From assembly GCA_034521835.1 (NCBI GenBank), contig JAXHMA010000006.1, positions 1,364,001 to 1,428,000 on the forward strand: DNA of 64,000 nt. The letters are read 5' to 3'. The stretch is from JAMQKA01 sp034521835. Lineage in GTDB: Bacteria; Bacteroidota; Rhodothermia; Balneolales; Balneolaceae. Positions 1-8,645 of the stretch are shown one piece after another. The notes beneath the pieces were generated by a model, which saw only the letters and a list, made by a program, of their open reading frames with translations, did no database searches and was not told the DNA's origin. A program made the translations under genes and the position numbers. Each line of letters begins with the position of its first letter. The stretch's first letter is position 1.

Positions 1-1144
1 CGGACGGCAACACATCCCATGTATAGGTTTCGATCTCAAAATGTGTGCATTCCTCATCATCCAGCAGAACATCCAGGCTTTTCACAATATCATCCTGCGT
101 GGAATTTAACTTGCTGAACTGGTCCACAAAAATGGGTACGTGGTAGTGAATACGCCATTCTTCGGTTTGATCTGTAATCGAATCGTTAAGCGCATCCCCA
201 AGGTCGGAATAGTGTTTCAGGGAACCATCCGTCTGCCGCTCGATGACCTGGTGCAGGTAGGTATCCTCCTCAAACGGTCTGAGTTCATCAACAATGGATT
301 CTGGCGTGTGCTCTCCGTCAAAAGCCACCTTGAGCGCAGCACTGATCTGAACTTTGCCTATCTTGATTCCGGCTTCTTTAATCTGATGTATCGCGTCTTT
401 TGGATTCTCATATTCGACAGCAAAATGACAGGTATCGTAGCACACGCGGATATGATTCCGCAACAGTTCGAGCGCATCCTCATGAGAATAGGAATGCTCT
501 ACGGCCAAATGTGCGGCTCCCGCCTTAAAAAGCCAGTGTTCAAAAAAGTCGATTGTTTCTTCGGTGTTTTCAAGGAGGCAGTCGGGCTCCGGCTCTATAT
601 CAATGTGAATATTCTTGCCGGTTTCCTCCCTTATTTCAGCGAGTGTATAGGCAGTCTCAGCCAGGTGACGGCTGGAAAGCCGAAACAGTTCATCAATCTG
701 GGAGTTACTGTACCAGGGTTTGTAGGAAATCGGTGAAGTGGAGATGCCGCCGTCCATATTTTCCGGCAAGAGATCGGCTAAAATATGGCCAAGATTCTGC
801 GTGTATCGCACTCTCTTTTCCGAGGTCCAGTCCGGCTTGTATACTTCATCCTTCACCTGTTCGCCGTGAAAATTACCGTATGGAAATCCATTCAGGGTGA
901 ACACGTAAAGATCATGCTCATCGAGCCATGCTGTAAATTTGGAAAGGCGATCTTCCTGAAGTAGCTGTTCGGCTGCTTGGGCGGAAAGACGTAGACCAAC
1001 GCCAAATGAGTTATCAGGAGAGAGCCTTGCTTTAAGTTTGGGGATATTGGTTTTTATTTGTTTAAATACTTCCTCCCAGGTTTCACCGGGATGGATATTA
1101 GAGCAGTATGTGAGATGTTTGTTCGGGCGATTACCGAGTTTCAT
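1..1144 (-). CDS. eboE: EboE-type metabolite traffic protein (TIM barrel), 3' end cut by window
   Basis: Translating the minus strand from the ATG at 1144 gives an open frame of 381 codons that runs off the left edge. The protein begins MKLGNRPNKHLTYCSNIHPGE. Its body has the xylose-isomerase-like TIM-barrel pattern, with conserved stretches such as HIDIEPEPDCLLENTEET, VCYDTCHFAVEY and GIKIGKIQIS, where the acidic and His residues would bind metal. This matches EboE of the ebo cluster, which is linked in cyanobacteria to export of a scytonemin precursor to the periplasm. It lies directly downstream of eboD in the same orientation, with about 110 bp between them. The enzymatic reaction is not known. 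The family usually has roughly 390-420 residues, so only the extreme C-terminus should be missing. Confidence 0.85.
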   Translation of the reverse strand, partial: MKLGNRPNKHLTYCSNIHPGETWEEVFKQIKTNIPKLKARLSPDNSFGVGLRLSAQAAEQLLQEDRLSKFTAWLDEHDLYVFTLNGFPYGNFHGEQVKDEVYKPDWTSEKRVRYTQNLGHILADLLPENMDGGISTSPISYKPWYSNSQIDELFRLSSRHLAETAYTLAEIREETGKNIHIDIEPEPDCLLENTEETIDFFEHWLFKAGAAHLAVEHSYSHEDALELLRNHIRVCYDTCHFAVEYENPKDAIHQIKEAGIKIGKVQISAALKVAFDGEHTPESIVDELRPFEEDTYLHQVIERQTDGSLKHYSDLGDALNDSITDQTEEWRIHYHVPIFVDQFSKLNSTQDDIVKSLDVLLDDEECTHFEIETYTWDVLPS

Positions 1145-1252
1145 GCATTTTCTGTTTAACTTAAAAAGCGTTCATTATTTTTAGAACGTTATAACAAAAA
1201 ATTGAACTGATGCGTGTAACTATTCCATCTTTTGCTGCCTGTATTCTAAAAA

Positions 1253-2441
1253 TCAGGCCGGTTGTTTTTCATATTTTTCCAGCAGGGAAATCGCTTCCCG
1301 GAAGCGGTCATAATTCACCTCGTGAACTTCAATTCCCTTCCCTATTGATTCCAGCAGCATGATCGTAAGCTCTCCACCGAGGTGCTCCCGGAACTCTTCC
1401 AGTCCACGAAATATTGATTGTTCGTGATCAGGCTCATCCAAGCGATTCTGCAGCTCCGGTACGAAAAAGATCAAATCCACAGGCTTTAAACGTATCAAGA
1501 ATTCGATTCCATTCTTTTTCGGTGATCATGCCAGCCAGGAAAGAGTAGCTCACATCCAGCGCAATGCCGATTGCCACGGCCTCCCCGTGTCGCAAGTCAT
1601 AATGGGTAAGCTGCTCCAGCTTGTGGGCCGACCAGTGTCCGAAATCAAGTGGACGGGAAGACCCCATTTCAAACGGATCGCCCGAAGTAGCAATGTGATC
1701 CAGATGAAGCTCTGCACAGCGGTAGATCAGTTTTTGCATGGCCGGAAGATCGCGACTATCCAGTTTTTCAGCATTTTCCTCCAGGAATTCAAAAAAATCA
1801 GCATCTTTCAGCAACGCTACTTTTACCGCTTCGGAGATGCCCGAGCGCCAGTCGCGCTGATCCAGCGAAACCAGGAAATTTACATCATTGATGACGGCAA
1901 ACGGCGGCACAAATGTACCCAAAAAGTTCTTTTTGCCATACGCATTGATCCCATTTTTGACACCCACAGCCGCGTCATTCTGTGCCAGTACGGTAGTGGG
2001 TACGCGAATGGTCCGAATGCCCCGATGGGCCGTTGCAGCCGCATAGCCCGCCGCGTCGATGACCGCCCCTCCACCAATGATACACACGTAAGAGTGGCGA
2101 TCAAGATTGGCTTCATTAATCGCATCATGCACTTTTTTGACCTGGACGCGATCATTTTTTGACGCCTCTCCACCCGGAAGAATCACCGGTTCCTCAACCA
2201 GTATAAATGCATTTTCGTGGAAACCGGCATACACTTCAATCTGTTCAAAGAGATCAGGATGATGCCGATACATTTCCTGATCAAAAACGAATAAAACTTT
2301 CCTGGCGACTTTTGGAGATGTACGTTGAATCAGTTCGGCGAACAGCGTGTTTTCGGTCTCAAATAGACCTTCGGTAAAACATACATCATATTGAAATGAA
2401 ACCGGAAACTCCTGATTAATAACCTTCTGCTGACGAGGCAT
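1253..2441 (-). CDS. eboD: EboD, 3-dehydroquinate synthase-like protein (frameshifted near 1465)
   Basis: The frame opens at ATG 2441 (MPRQQKVINQEFPVSFQYDV) and shows the dehydroquinate synthase fold. It has the nucleotide-binding CIIGGGAVIDAAGYAAATAHR segment, the SGISEAVKVALLKD helix and the metal-binding histidines in RPLDFGHWSAHKLE and RHGEAVAIGIALD. The reading breaks after CGFDLF in a run of five T/A bases around 1465-1472. The conserved C-terminus (VPELQNRLDEPDHEQ onward) continues in the next frame to 1253, giving about 395 residues. EboD is the DHQ-synthase-like member of the ebo cluster, and its substrate is unknown. It precedes eboE and is divergent from the TPR regulator at 2824. 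The break looks like a homopolymer sequencing error rather than decay, because both halves are well conserved. Confidence 0.85.
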
Positions 2442-2823
2442 GCTCTGCTATTTTATTCTTCTTTATATTAAAATTAAGCCAATGTGAAGATGTACATATT
2501 AAATGAAATATGCAGATCATTTTGGATACTATTTCGCGCTTTATTATAAGTACTTTTCTATCCTTCACATGATGGATGGACCGGTTTTAAAAAGCTGTAA
2601 ACCTAATTTTGATTGAAGCTAAAGTTAACAAAAACAAGCTATCTGATAAACGTCAGCAGCCTCCATTTATTTGTTTTAAACGGTTCAATACTGGCAATAT
2701 TTTACGAGAGCAAATATTACTTCTCACCCTGTTGAATAAGAACAATACATGGTAATACTCACAACCATTTGATTTTACTACAAATTCCCCTCTTCTTTCC
2801 AGTAATAATTGTAAAGGGATGTC
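2442..2823. promoter_or_regulatory. AT-rich divergent intergenic region between eboD and TPR/HTH regulator
   Basis: These 382 bp separate two divergently transcribed genes and must carry both promoters. The stretch is AT-rich and has no convincing open frame. I see no strong palindrome or RNA structure in it. Confidence 0.4.
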
Positions 2824-4568
2824 ATGGCTACAAGACTTGTCATAAGCATACTATTGTTCGGGTTTAGTAACCTCCATTGCTATGCTCAAGAAATAGTCCC
2901 ATCCAAACCTCGTCAGGCTGATACAAGTTTGGTCCAGTCATGGATCGATTCCAGCTATACCCTCTCCGATGAAATCCTGACCGGGCAATAGCCTTTGCAG
3001 AGAAGGCACTTCAACTTGCCCAGCAACTTGATTATAAGGAAGGCATCGCCGGTTCACATGGAGAGCTGGGATATGCCTACAACGTAAAGGGAGAGTTTGA
3101 GAGGGCTATTAATCATTTTGAAGAGGGAATACAGCTAAGTCGGGCCATCGGCGACAGCTTGGGACTTGTATCAAACATTAACGACGTGGGCAATACATAC
3201 AAATCACAGAATGAATACGGCCGTGCGCTAGAGTACTATTTTCAATCGTTAAATATCTGCCAGCAGATGGGACTGGATCGGGGCGTGAGCGTATCGCTGG
3301 CAAATATCGGGCTCTGCTATTTCGAGATGATGGAGCATGACCAAGCGCTGGAATATTATCAGAAAGCCCTGAAAATCAATCAACGTCTAGATAACAAAAC
3401 ATCGCTGGCCATAAATTACAATAACATCGGGTTGCTGCATGGGGATGAAGGCCGATTCAAAGAAGCCCTGAAGTATCACCGGAAAGCGCTTGAACTGCGG
3501 CGGGAACTGGGCTATACAATTGAGATTGCCAACAGCCTTAACAACATTGGGCGGATGTATATGCAGCAAGAGCAGTATGAACAGGCCGTGGACGACCTTA
3601 ACCAGGCATTTCAAACGAATGAGGGGCACGACCAGGAACTTTCTTCCATCATTCACGAAAACCTGGCAAAAACTTATTTCTCTGCCGGGCGGTATGATTC
3701 TGCGCTTAAACATGCAGAAAAGACGCTTGTATTGTCGGAGAATTTTGGCACCAAGCTGGGGATAAAAGTCGGCTACGAATTACTGGCCAAAATACATCGA
3801 GAGCTTGGTAATTTTGAGCAAGCCTACGAAAATCAACGGCACCTTACGGCGGTTAAAGACTCGATCCTGAACGAAGAGAAAGCCCGCCAGATAAACGAGC
3901 TACAAACTAAATATGAGACGGCCCAGAAAGAGAAGGAGATCGCTATCCTGGAACAGGAGAAACAGCGTCAAGCCCTGCTCCGCAACGCCAGCCTGGCGGG
4001 ACTCATACTGGTCGGCATTATCGGTATGTTGGTATATAACCGGCAGCGATTGAAAATCAACAAAAACCGGGCGGAGCTGGAAAACCAACGCCTCAAGCAG
4101 GAAAAACTGGAACGGGACCTGGAGTTCAAGCACAAGCAGTTGACGACCTACACCCTTCATCTGGTTCAGAAAAATGAGACGATGAAAGAGCTTAAAACCC
4201 AAATTAAGAAGATACGGGGGCAGGATAACGGAAATATCAACAAAGCACTGCAAGACCTGCGAAATATGGTTGATTACAGCTTTACGCTCGATGAAAACTG
4301 GGAAGAGTTTCGTCTCTATTTTGAGGAGGTACACACCGGCTTTTTCGATTCACTGAAAGAGCAATATCCTGACTTAACGCCCAACGAACTTCGGCTGGCC
4401 GCACTGGCCCGGTTGAATCTTTCCATCAAAGAAACCGCCACCATCATGGGCATCACACCGAACAGCGTCAAAACCGCCCGTTACCGTCTTCGCAAAAAGC
4501 TGGATATGGAGACGGAGGAAAATCTGACGGAGTTTTTGATGGAGCTTGAAAAGTCTCATCTTGGGTAA
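2824..4568 (+). CDS. TPR - transmembrane - HTH transcriptional regulator (frameshifted near 2977)
   Basis: ATG 2824 starts a protein with a signal-like N-terminus (MATRLVISILLFGFSNLHCY). The frame closes at 2990 but resumes as DRAIAFAEKALQLAQQLDYK if one A is restored near 2977. The complete product is about 581 residues. It has a string of tetratricopeptide repeats up to about residue 330, a coiled coil, one membrane helix near residue 390 (LLRNASLAGLILVGIIGMLV), a second coiled coil, and a C-terminal LuxR-like helix-turn-helix (LTPNELRLAALARLNLSIKE, then MGITPNSVKTARYRLRKKL). This periplasmic-TPR/cytoplasmic-HTH layout is common in Bacteroidota as a one-component membrane regulator. Its target is unknown. 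The nearby rightward genes from 4754 are candidates. Confidence 0.8.
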
Positions 4569-4584
4569 CAACCCACCTGTTTTT
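4562..4584 (+). terminator. Possible weak terminator after TPR regulator
   Basis: A short TGGGT-AACA-ACCCA hairpin overlaps the stop codon and is followed by CCTGTTTTT. The stem is only 5 bp, so this is a weak call. Confidence 0.25.
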
Positions 4585-4753
4585 CAGCTTATCCTTTTAA
4601 AAATCTGTCTCTGGGCCCATTGTTTACCTATTGTTGACCTGCCTAAAATTGCCCTTCATACTGTTAAAAAGTAGGTTTTTAGAGGTATTCGGAAGCAGAA
4701 AATTTAGCTTCTGATGCTTTCACTCAACAATCAAAAATCAAACCAAGAGCGAT

Positions 4754-5206
4754 ATGAATTCATATATCCAGAGTACACTTATTTCAATTATCACTTTGTT
4801 GCTTCTTACCCCCATGGCAATGATAGCCCAGGATAATAATAGGTCAATTATCAGGAATGCGGATGGCCAAAATCTTGAGTGGGGAAGCTGCCCGGAATTT
4901 ATGCCAGACAGCTGTGAAATAGCTGTTCTTCAGGGCGACCCCGCGAATCCAAACGTGGATCTGTTTTTCAAATTGCAGGGAAATACAACTGTACCTGAAC
5001 ATTGGCACCACTCGGCAGAACGCATGATACTGGTCTCCGGCAATATGGAGGTTAATTATGAAGGACAAAGTCCAGCAGTTATAACAGCCGGTACATATGC
5101 CTACGGTCCACCGGAAAAACCTCACACAGCCTCCTGTTTATCGGATGAACCGTGCATACTATTTATCGCATTTAACAAGCCGGTTGATGCTTTTCCTGTT
5201 GAATAA
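4754..5206 (+). CDS. Exported cupin-domain protein
   Basis: This is a 150-residue protein with an N-terminal signal peptide (to about residue 25, ending MAMIAQD). The cupin core shows the metal-binding first motif PEHWHHSAERMILVSGNMEV and a second motif around YGPPEKPHTASC. The His cluster indicates a metal-binding single-domain cupin. Two pairs of Cys flank the core. The substrate cannot be read from the sequence. It is expected in the periplasm. No close operon partner is evident; a gap of about 350 bp follows. Confidence 0.75.
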   Translation: MNSYIQSTLISIITLLLLTPMAMIAQDNNRSIIRNADGQNLEWGSCPEFMPDSCEIAVLQGDPANPNVDLFFKLQGNTTVPEHWHHSAERMILVSGNMEVNYEGQSPAVITAGTYAYGPPEKPHTASCLSDEPCILFIAFNKPVDAFPVE

Positions 5207-5564
5207 AAGCAGATTTTAACTTTGTGAATAAGCTCGTTCGGTATGGAACCGCCTGGTCGACAATCACCGGCGCTTATTACATGCTTCAACGGCGTCGGTG
5301 ATGGGGTCGGGGCGATTAACCTTGCCGGATTTGCCGAAAAAGACACCCGGAAAAAAGTGGCCTATGGGTGTAATTACGAGTGTTTACAGCAGGGAAAGGC
5401 CCAAGATATGATCCGGATATTTTCTTCCGGGTAAATCACAATGTTAAACCAGTACAACTTTAATCAATCATGGTTGGCACAAATTTTAACAGGTTTTTGA
5501 ATGCTGATCCGAGAAAAACTTCCCGGGGAAACCTCTTTGGTAGGAGCAAACCATTTAAAACATC
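5207..5564 (+). other. Gap with a possible gene remnant, 5223-5434
   Basis: No intact gene is recognisable here. From 5223 a frame reads VNKLVRYGTAWSTITGAYYM and stops. From 5243 another frame reads to 5434 (63 codons, including GAINLAGFAEKDTRKKVAYG). Both have plausible residue composition but neither matches a family I recognise. They may be pieces of one decayed or frameshifted small gene, or chance frames. The last 130 bp are AT-rich and probably hold the promoter of the OsmC gene. Confidence 0.25.
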
Positions 5565-6088
5565 ATGACAAATCAAGAAAAAATTAAAAACGCTTTTGAA
5601 CGCAATAGAGAAGCGGTTGAACTGAAACCCTCAGTCGGGCAGAGTACTGGAAAATCAACCATCCGTGTGAGGGATGGCACCACCTGCGAAATCGAAGGCA
5701 GCGGATGGAACCTTACCGCAGATATGGGTACCGAATCGGGGGGCAATAATGCGGGACCGGGTCCCGGTGTGTTTGAACGTGCTGCGTTGGGAAGTTGCCT
5801 GGCGATGGGATATGTCCAGAAGGCAGCTGTCATGGAAGTCTCCGTCGAAAAAATAGAAGTTGAGGTGGAAACCGATTTCGATGCAAGAGGCATGCTTGGA
5901 ATAGAAGAGCGGCTGCCGGGATTTACCGCAGTTCGGTACGAGGTTTACATTGAAAGTACTGAACCTGAAGCGAAGGTAAAAAAGTAATTAATGCGGCTGA
6001 TAAACATAGTCCGGTACTGGATGACTTTACCAGAGCTATTCCTATTAAACGGAAGGTGATTATTAAATCAACAACGGAGAAGTCCTGA
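5565..6088 (+). CDS. OsmC-like peroxiredoxin family protein (frameshifted near 5980)
   Basis: The first frame gives 140 residues, from MTNQEKIKNAFERNREAVEL to TEPEAKVKK, with the OsmC core including GPGPGVFERAALGSCLAMGY, where the Cys is the conserved reactive residue. The frame stops inside a run of six A at 5979-5984. Adding one base continues it as VINAADKHSPVLDDFTRAIP to a stop at 6086-6088, which restores the usual OsmC C-terminus and a total of about 174 residues. OsmC/Ohr proteins reduce organic hydroperoxides. Only one conserved Cys region is obvious here, so peroxidase activity is likely but not certain. The restored stop overlaps the start codon of the next gene (TGATG), indicating translational coupling. 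Confidence 0.8.
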
Positions 6089-6922
6089 TGAAACCTGATT
6101 TGCAAAAACGCATACAGCGCTACGGCTGGGACAAAGCCGCACCGTATTACGAAACCAGCTGGCAGGAACAACTCTGGCCGGCGCAGGAAAGTCTGTTATC
6201 TGAGGCCGATCCTCAGCCCGGAAAAAAGGTCTTGGATATCTCTTGTGGCACCGGCCTGGTTACTATGCCAATGGCTGAAATCGTACAACCAGGCGGATCC
6301 GTTACAGGTATAGATCTTTCCGAAGGAATGATTGAAAAAGCCCGGTCGGTGAAAGAGCAGAAAGGTATTGATAACGTTTCTTTCCAGCGTATGGATGCAG
6401 AAGCCCTGAATCTGCCGGATAGTATATTTGATCTTGGAACCTGTTCACTTGGGCTCATGTACTTCCCGAATCCGAATAAAGCACTAGAGGAGATGCATCG
6501 GGTACTGAAACCGGGTGGGCGGGCAGTGGCGCTGGTCTGGGGCAAACGCAAGGAGTGCGGCTGGGCGGATATTTTCCCGATTGTGGACCATCGCGTGCAG
6601 TCGGATGTGTGTCCGCTGTTTTTCCAGCTAGGACGTGAAAAAGCACTGGAGAAGGCGTTCCTAAAAGCTGGTTTTGACGATGTAGCCACCTATCGTTTTT
6701 CAACGACGCTACACTTTACAGATGATGATGAAGCCTGCATGGCCGCTTTTCTGGGAGGAGCTGTTGCCCTGGCTTACGCAAAAGTTTGACGAGCCCACCA
6801 AAAGCGAGACTGATAAAGAATACCTGGCATCTATTCAGCAGTATCAAAACGGTGGAGCCTATGATGTGCCCGGAGAGTTTGTAATAGCATCAGGAAGAGC
6901 TGTATCAACTAATACGAAATGA
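6088..6922 (+). CDS. SAM-dependent methyltransferase, UbiE/COQ5-like (frameshifted near 6785)
   Basis: The start ATG 6088 overlaps the preceding stop. The protein has the class I methyltransferase motif I (KVLDISCGTGLVTMPMAE), an acidic post-I residue (VTGIDLSEGMIEKAR) and motif III/IV (LPDSIFDLGTCSLGLMYFPN). The frame breaks at GCAAAAGTTTGA near 6785. Removing one A continues it as FDEPTKSETDKEYLASIQQY to 6922, about 277 residues. The substrate is unknown. Coupling to an OsmC protein and to the downstream MddA-like gene suggests thiol or stress metabolism, which is inference. Confidence 0.78.
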
Positions 6923-6980
6923 ATTGAAAACTATAATCAAATCTAAATACTGTTATCCATAAAGATAATCGGGAGTTCTT

Positions 6981-7711
6981 ATGAAACGCTTTTTAGCTTT
7001 TTTGTATGGTATTGTTTGTTACCTGTTATTTTTCGGCACGTTCTTATGGATGATCTTTTTTGTGGGAGATTTCAGGCTCTTGTTCCCACGACCATTAATA
7101 GCGGCGTAGCTGCCTCATGGCCTCAGGCCCTGTTCATTAATATTGGACTCATCATACTTTTTGGCCTGCAGCATACCCTCATGGCTCGGAAATCATTTAA
7201 GGAATGGTGGACCAATTTTATACCGAAATCAATTGAACGGAGTACCTATGTGCTGTTTTCCAGTGTGGCAATACTCTTGCTGCTCTGGTTTTGGCAGCCG
7301 CTTAACGCAACCATATGGGCTGTGGAAGTCACTTGGGCGGCGCTCATTCTGGAGTGGGTCTTCTGGCTGGGCTGGCTGATAGTGTTTCTTTCCACATGGA
7401 TGATCGATCACTTTAACCTGTTCGGGATAAAACAGGTCTATTTACATCTGAAAAATAAAGAGCAGGATCCACCAGAATTATTGGAACCCGGCTTCTACAA
7501 GTTCGTGCGGCATCCGCTGATGCTCGGTTTTCTCATCGCATTCTGGTCCACCCCACTGATGACGGCCGGGCACCTGCTCTTTTCGGCCGGCATGACAATC
7601 TATATTCTGATCGGCGTTTATTTTGAGGAGAAGGCCCTGATCCATCGATTTGGCGATGATTACAAAGAATACCGGGAAAAGGTACCTCAGTTTTTTCCGG
7701 GCTTGAAGTAA
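6981..7711 (+). CDS. mddA: Methanethiol S-methyltransferase MddA-like membrane protein (frameshifted near 7070)
   Basis: ATG 6981 gives MKRFLAFLYGIVCYLLFFGT, the typical start of MddA/NnrU-like integral membrane methyltransferases. A missing T near 7070 splits the frame, and restoring it gives GDFQALVPTTINSGVAASWP and joins the rest, for a total of about 243 residues. Several membrane segments are visible, followed by the isoprenylcysteine-methyltransferase-type signature LEPGFYKFVRHPLMLGFLIA and a C-terminal EEKALIHRFGDDYKEYREKV. MddA uses SAM to methylate methanethiol to dimethyl sulfide. The family assignment is good; the substrate is inferred from overall resemblance. It may be co-transcribed with the methyltransferase 58 bp upstream. 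Confidence 0.75.
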
Positions 7712-7715
7712 CCGT

Positions 7716-8594
7716 TTACACCGTACAAATATCAACGCCCTGCTGCAACGCTTTAAGCTTATCATCCCATGTGGGTATAAACTCCTGCCCGATGAACCCG
7801 GTATATCCCGTATCCTGAATCGCTTTTACAATTGCAGGGTAATTCAGCTCCTGCGTGTCATTAATTTCGTTGCGACCGGGTACCCCACCGGTATGATAAT
7901 GCGCAATATACTGGTGATTGTCGCGGATGGTGCGGATCACATCACCCTCCATAATCTGCATGTGATAGATATCATAGAGCAGTTTGAATCGATCAGAGCC
8001 CACACGCTGACAAAGTTCCGCGCCCCAATTGGTGTGATCGCACATATAGTCCGGGTGATCAACTTTACTGTTAAGCAACTCCATACAAACGGTGACATTA
8101 TGCTTTTCAGCGGTGGGCATCAGTCGTTTCAGTCCATCAACACAATTCTCCAGGCCAGTCTCGTCATCCATGCCGTTCCTATTACCTGAAAAGCAGATAA
8201 TTTTATCAAATCCGGCATCGGCTACCTGTGGAATCACCTCTTCGTAACTGGCAAGGAGTTCATCGTGAAGGTCAGGGTTATTAAAGCCGTCCGGTATTCC
8301 CTTTCCAGCTCCCCAGGGCATGGCGCAGGTCAGTCCATATATTTTTAACGTGGGCCAGCCCTCCGGCCCGACCAGCTCAACCGACTGCAGCCCCATCTTT
8401 TTGACGGCCGCGGCGAACTCATCCAGTGGAATTTCATCGTAGCACCACTTGCAGACGGAATGCTTCACCTGACCATCAACTACTCCGCTGAGGGCCTCTT
8501 CACTTCGCCAAATTCCGCTGGCCAAGCCTGCAAGTGTGCTTGATCCGACAATAGCTCCAATTCTTTTCAGTGCATTTCTTCTCGATATATCCAT
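7716..8594 (-). CDS. Tat-exported hydroxypyruvate isomerase-like TIM barrel protein
   Basis: The 292-residue protein starts MDISRRNALKRIGAIVGSST, a twin-arginine signal (SRRNALK) with a hydrophobic stretch. The body is an AP-endonuclease-2/xylose-isomerase-like TIM barrel with metal-ligand stretches NVTVCMELLNSKVDHPDY, LLYDIYHMQIMEGD, IAHYHTGGVPGRNEI and GFIGQEFIPTWDD. It resembles hydroxypyruvate isomerase (Hyi), but the Tat signal points to periplasmic sugar or sugar-acid processing. It lies 51 bp downstream of the large haem c dehydrogenase in the same orientation, so the two probably act on the same extracytoplasmic substrate. Its 3' end converges on mddA with only 4 bp between them. Confidence 0.8.
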   Translation of the reverse strand: MDISRRNALKRIGAIVGSSTLAGLASGIWRSEEALSGVVDGQVKHSVCKWCYDEIPLDEFAAAVKKMGLQSVELVGPEGWPTLKIYGLTCAMPWGAGKGIPDGFNNPDLHDELLASYEEVIPQVADAGFDKIICFSGNRNGMDDETGLENCVDGLKRLMPTAEKHNVTVCMELLNSKVDHPDYMCDHTNWGAELCQRVGSDRFKLLYDIYHMQIMEGDVIRTIRDNHQYIAHYHTGGVPGRNEINDTQELNYPAIVKAIQDTGYTGFIGQEFIPTWDDKLKALQQGVDICTV

Positions 8595-8645
8595 TTATTT
8601 TTCCTTTACGTTACTTCATTTTTAATAATCTATCCATTCTAACCT

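Noticed and set aside
140..736. Rightward 198-codon ORF over the left edge
   Set aside because: It lies antisense to the well-conserved EboE frame on the minus strand and has no recognisable protein features.
1587..2162. Rightward 191-codon ORF inside eboD
   Set aside because: It is antisense to the conserved dehydroquinate-synthase-like frame and shows no protein family pattern.
2824..4568. Programmed frameshifting or recoding as the reason for split genes
   Set aside because: Breaks occur in many unrelated genes, mostly in homopolymers, without a common slippery site or downstream structure.
6455..6703. Leftward ORF within the methyltransferase gene
   Set aside because: It is antisense to the motif-bearing methyltransferase frame and has no domain of its own.
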